From NCBI GenBank assembly GCA_037132075.1, contig JBAXPV010000001.1:62001-126000 (forward strand): a stretch of DNA of 64,000 bases. Direction: 5' to 3'. Below, piece after piece: positions 63,901 to 64,000 of the stretch. Every line of letters starts with the position of its first letter. Position 1 is the first letter of the stretch. The stretch comes from JBAXPV01 sp037132075. GTDB lineage: Bacteria; Bacteroidota; Bacteroidia; Bacteroidales; CAIXZF01. Under the pieces are notes generated by a model that saw only the letters and a list, made by a program, of their open reading frames with translations, was not told the DNA's origin and did no database searches. Made by a program: the position numbers and the translations under genes.

Positions 63901-64000
63901 TGGCAAGCCTGGCCGAAAAAAGCATCAAAAGAAACCTGAGCAAGGATGAATGGAACCTCTATGTAAGTCCCGACATCCCATATCAAAAGACAATCAACCG
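60909..64000 (+). CDS. nSTAND1-type NTPase / TM / coiled coil / WD40 protein (3' truncated by window)
   Basis: The frame from ATG 60909 stays open to the window edge, so only about 1030 residues are visible. The start NPFPGIRSYEPSEDELFFGRE is typical of the nSTAND1 NTPase family. Walker A is GSSGCGKSSL (about 48-57) and Walker B LLVIDQFEELF (about 139). A winged-helix-like end (ISHESIMRVWKRLRKWV) follows, then one TM helix (about 488-512), a long Gln/Lys/Glu coiled coil (about 520-640) and WD40-like blades from about residue 695 onward (GHDDAVRAMAISSDG, then GHSGQISCIVYDQ and more). Family proteins are thought to act as signal-sensing switches; the exact role here is unknown. Confidence 0.88.
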   Translation, partial: MAYQTINSNPFPGIRSYEPSEDELFFGRERRIRELIDKLAVTRFLAIVGSSGCGKSSLIKAGLIPSLVKNKYIQNPDEWKLILFRPGSDPIGNLSEALLRCFGKESEPDKNKFHKKLLQSPDALPEIIKMLGGRSTASYLLVIDQFEELFRFRQNTILENAEAEAARFVELFLYATQQSEVKISLVLSMRTDFMDDCTEYPHLNEAINKGYYLVPRMNAEEKRLAISGPLSVRGCNISSDLLDRLLDDVGDDPDQLPIMQHALMRTYDYWSTYRIGNEAIDIAHYEAIGTMKEALSVHCEEVFNELRLPALQFIAEKVFKALTDFGSDSRGTRRPTKFSELCVVSEAKPDEVSKVIDSFREAGRAFLMPSYNVECTDSTIIDISHESIMRVWKRLRKWVDEESQSAQLYLRLSKSAELYQYGQSALWINPELQLALQWQHSNKPNNTWAMRYDPAFDRAMEFLNYSQQQFDLEIRRKEELQKRNLRRARNFAMFLGGATIVSILFLVVSLNLRFKAESSRKDALEKQKLAVFESKRAEDQRQEAIIQKRISEQQQQIAEQQKLITEEQRQYAVSQQNIAEVKTVEAVQQKLKADKSRQEAVKARDETEIQRKEAVSQKQIAEKERVKAENSEKNTQRLRLLSIAKSMAVQASQLSLTVKDDLPALLAIQAYHFNQDNGGPKDDPDLYEALSGVTNDQEVLRGHDDAVRAMAISSDGLQLITTGDDGKVLAWDLSDPSKKPLSVNTGSYGKEGIRAVALSTNWIMAGCFNGKILVWNRKLPQAQPKVINGHSGQISCIVYDQSNDQFASAGGDGKLCLWKWNNSTFQKSILDSTNSDIRALAFDPSSKCFAYGCSNGLLKFVNPGLPSKNVIVSPMGGSAILSLAFHPGGSQLLAGDAKGSLRFYKINSIAVLTNELIGRHTSGILSIACSKDGKFVSTAGFDKTIRTNTLSGEIEDAYSINRNDLWVYGILFSNDGKRLISCSADKTIRLYTAGCEPLASLAEKSIKRNLSKDEWNLYVSPDIPYQKTIN

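Overview
The window looks like a chromosomal piece of a member of the Bacteroidota, probably an uncultured Bacteroidales-like lineage. The sequence evidence is the promoter pattern (TTG, then TAnnTTTG about 19-21 bp further on, seen upstream of several genes), a PepSY-like small periplasmic protein, an FISUMP-domain lipoprotein, an OmpA/TPR lipoprotein, a decayed LamG protein with a type IX secretion-type C-terminus, weak Shine-Dalgarno sites, and moderate GC content. The genus cannot be told from the window alone.

Layout. 1-414: 3' end of an unknown gene. 632-6382: PepSY-like protein, then a three-gene RND efflux operon (TolC-like, short lipoprotein adaptor, permease). 6337-11960: a lysozyme-fold-like membrane protein (-), an M23/LysM endopeptidase (+), a decayed surface-protein gene (-) and valS (+). 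11973-23200: a long minus-strand block with a PAS-rich histidine kinase, an FISUMP lipoprotein, GH16 and GH53 glycosidases, a DUF2442 protein, a DUF4159 protein, rsmE, and four genes that together make a UDP-diacetamido-dideoxy-uronate sugar (WbpA/B/D/E type). 23317-25848: outer-membrane-type protein, waaA and folK. 25942-31352: OmpA/TPR lipoprotein, SpoU methyltransferase and mutS. 31559-31863: tRNA-Gly(GCC) and tRNA-Leu(UAA), each followed by a hairpin.

32058-56616 is the most notable region: about 24.6 kb of tightly packed minus-strand genes forming a hybrid NRPS-PKS operon. In transcription order it encodes a HlyD-type adaptor, two NHLM-type ABC exporters, a TolC-type channel, NRPS A-PCP-C-A-PCP, PKS KS-AT-KR-DH-ACP, a free-standing enoyl reductase, NRPS C-A-PCP-TE, and a 4'-phosphopantetheinyl transferase. 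Gene order matches the expected assembly order. The first A domain lacks the Asp that normally binds the alpha-amino group, so the starter is probably a carboxylic acid. The PKS step plus trans-ER would turn the second residue into a reduced gamma-amino acid. The last A domain reads as Asp-like. The exporter is of the kind usually linked to ribosomal peptides, but its C39 peptidase domain has lost the catalytic Cys and His. A small unknown ORF (56793-57023) followed by a perfect hairpin sits just upstream.

56793-60302 continues on the minus strand with small membrane or secreted proteins; three genes in a row carry the same ~40-bp repeat just upstream of their starts. 60303-60908 is AT-rich and non-coding and contains a 166-bp palindromic MITE-like element. 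60909-64000 is the start of a large STAND-NTPase/WD40 protein that runs off the window.
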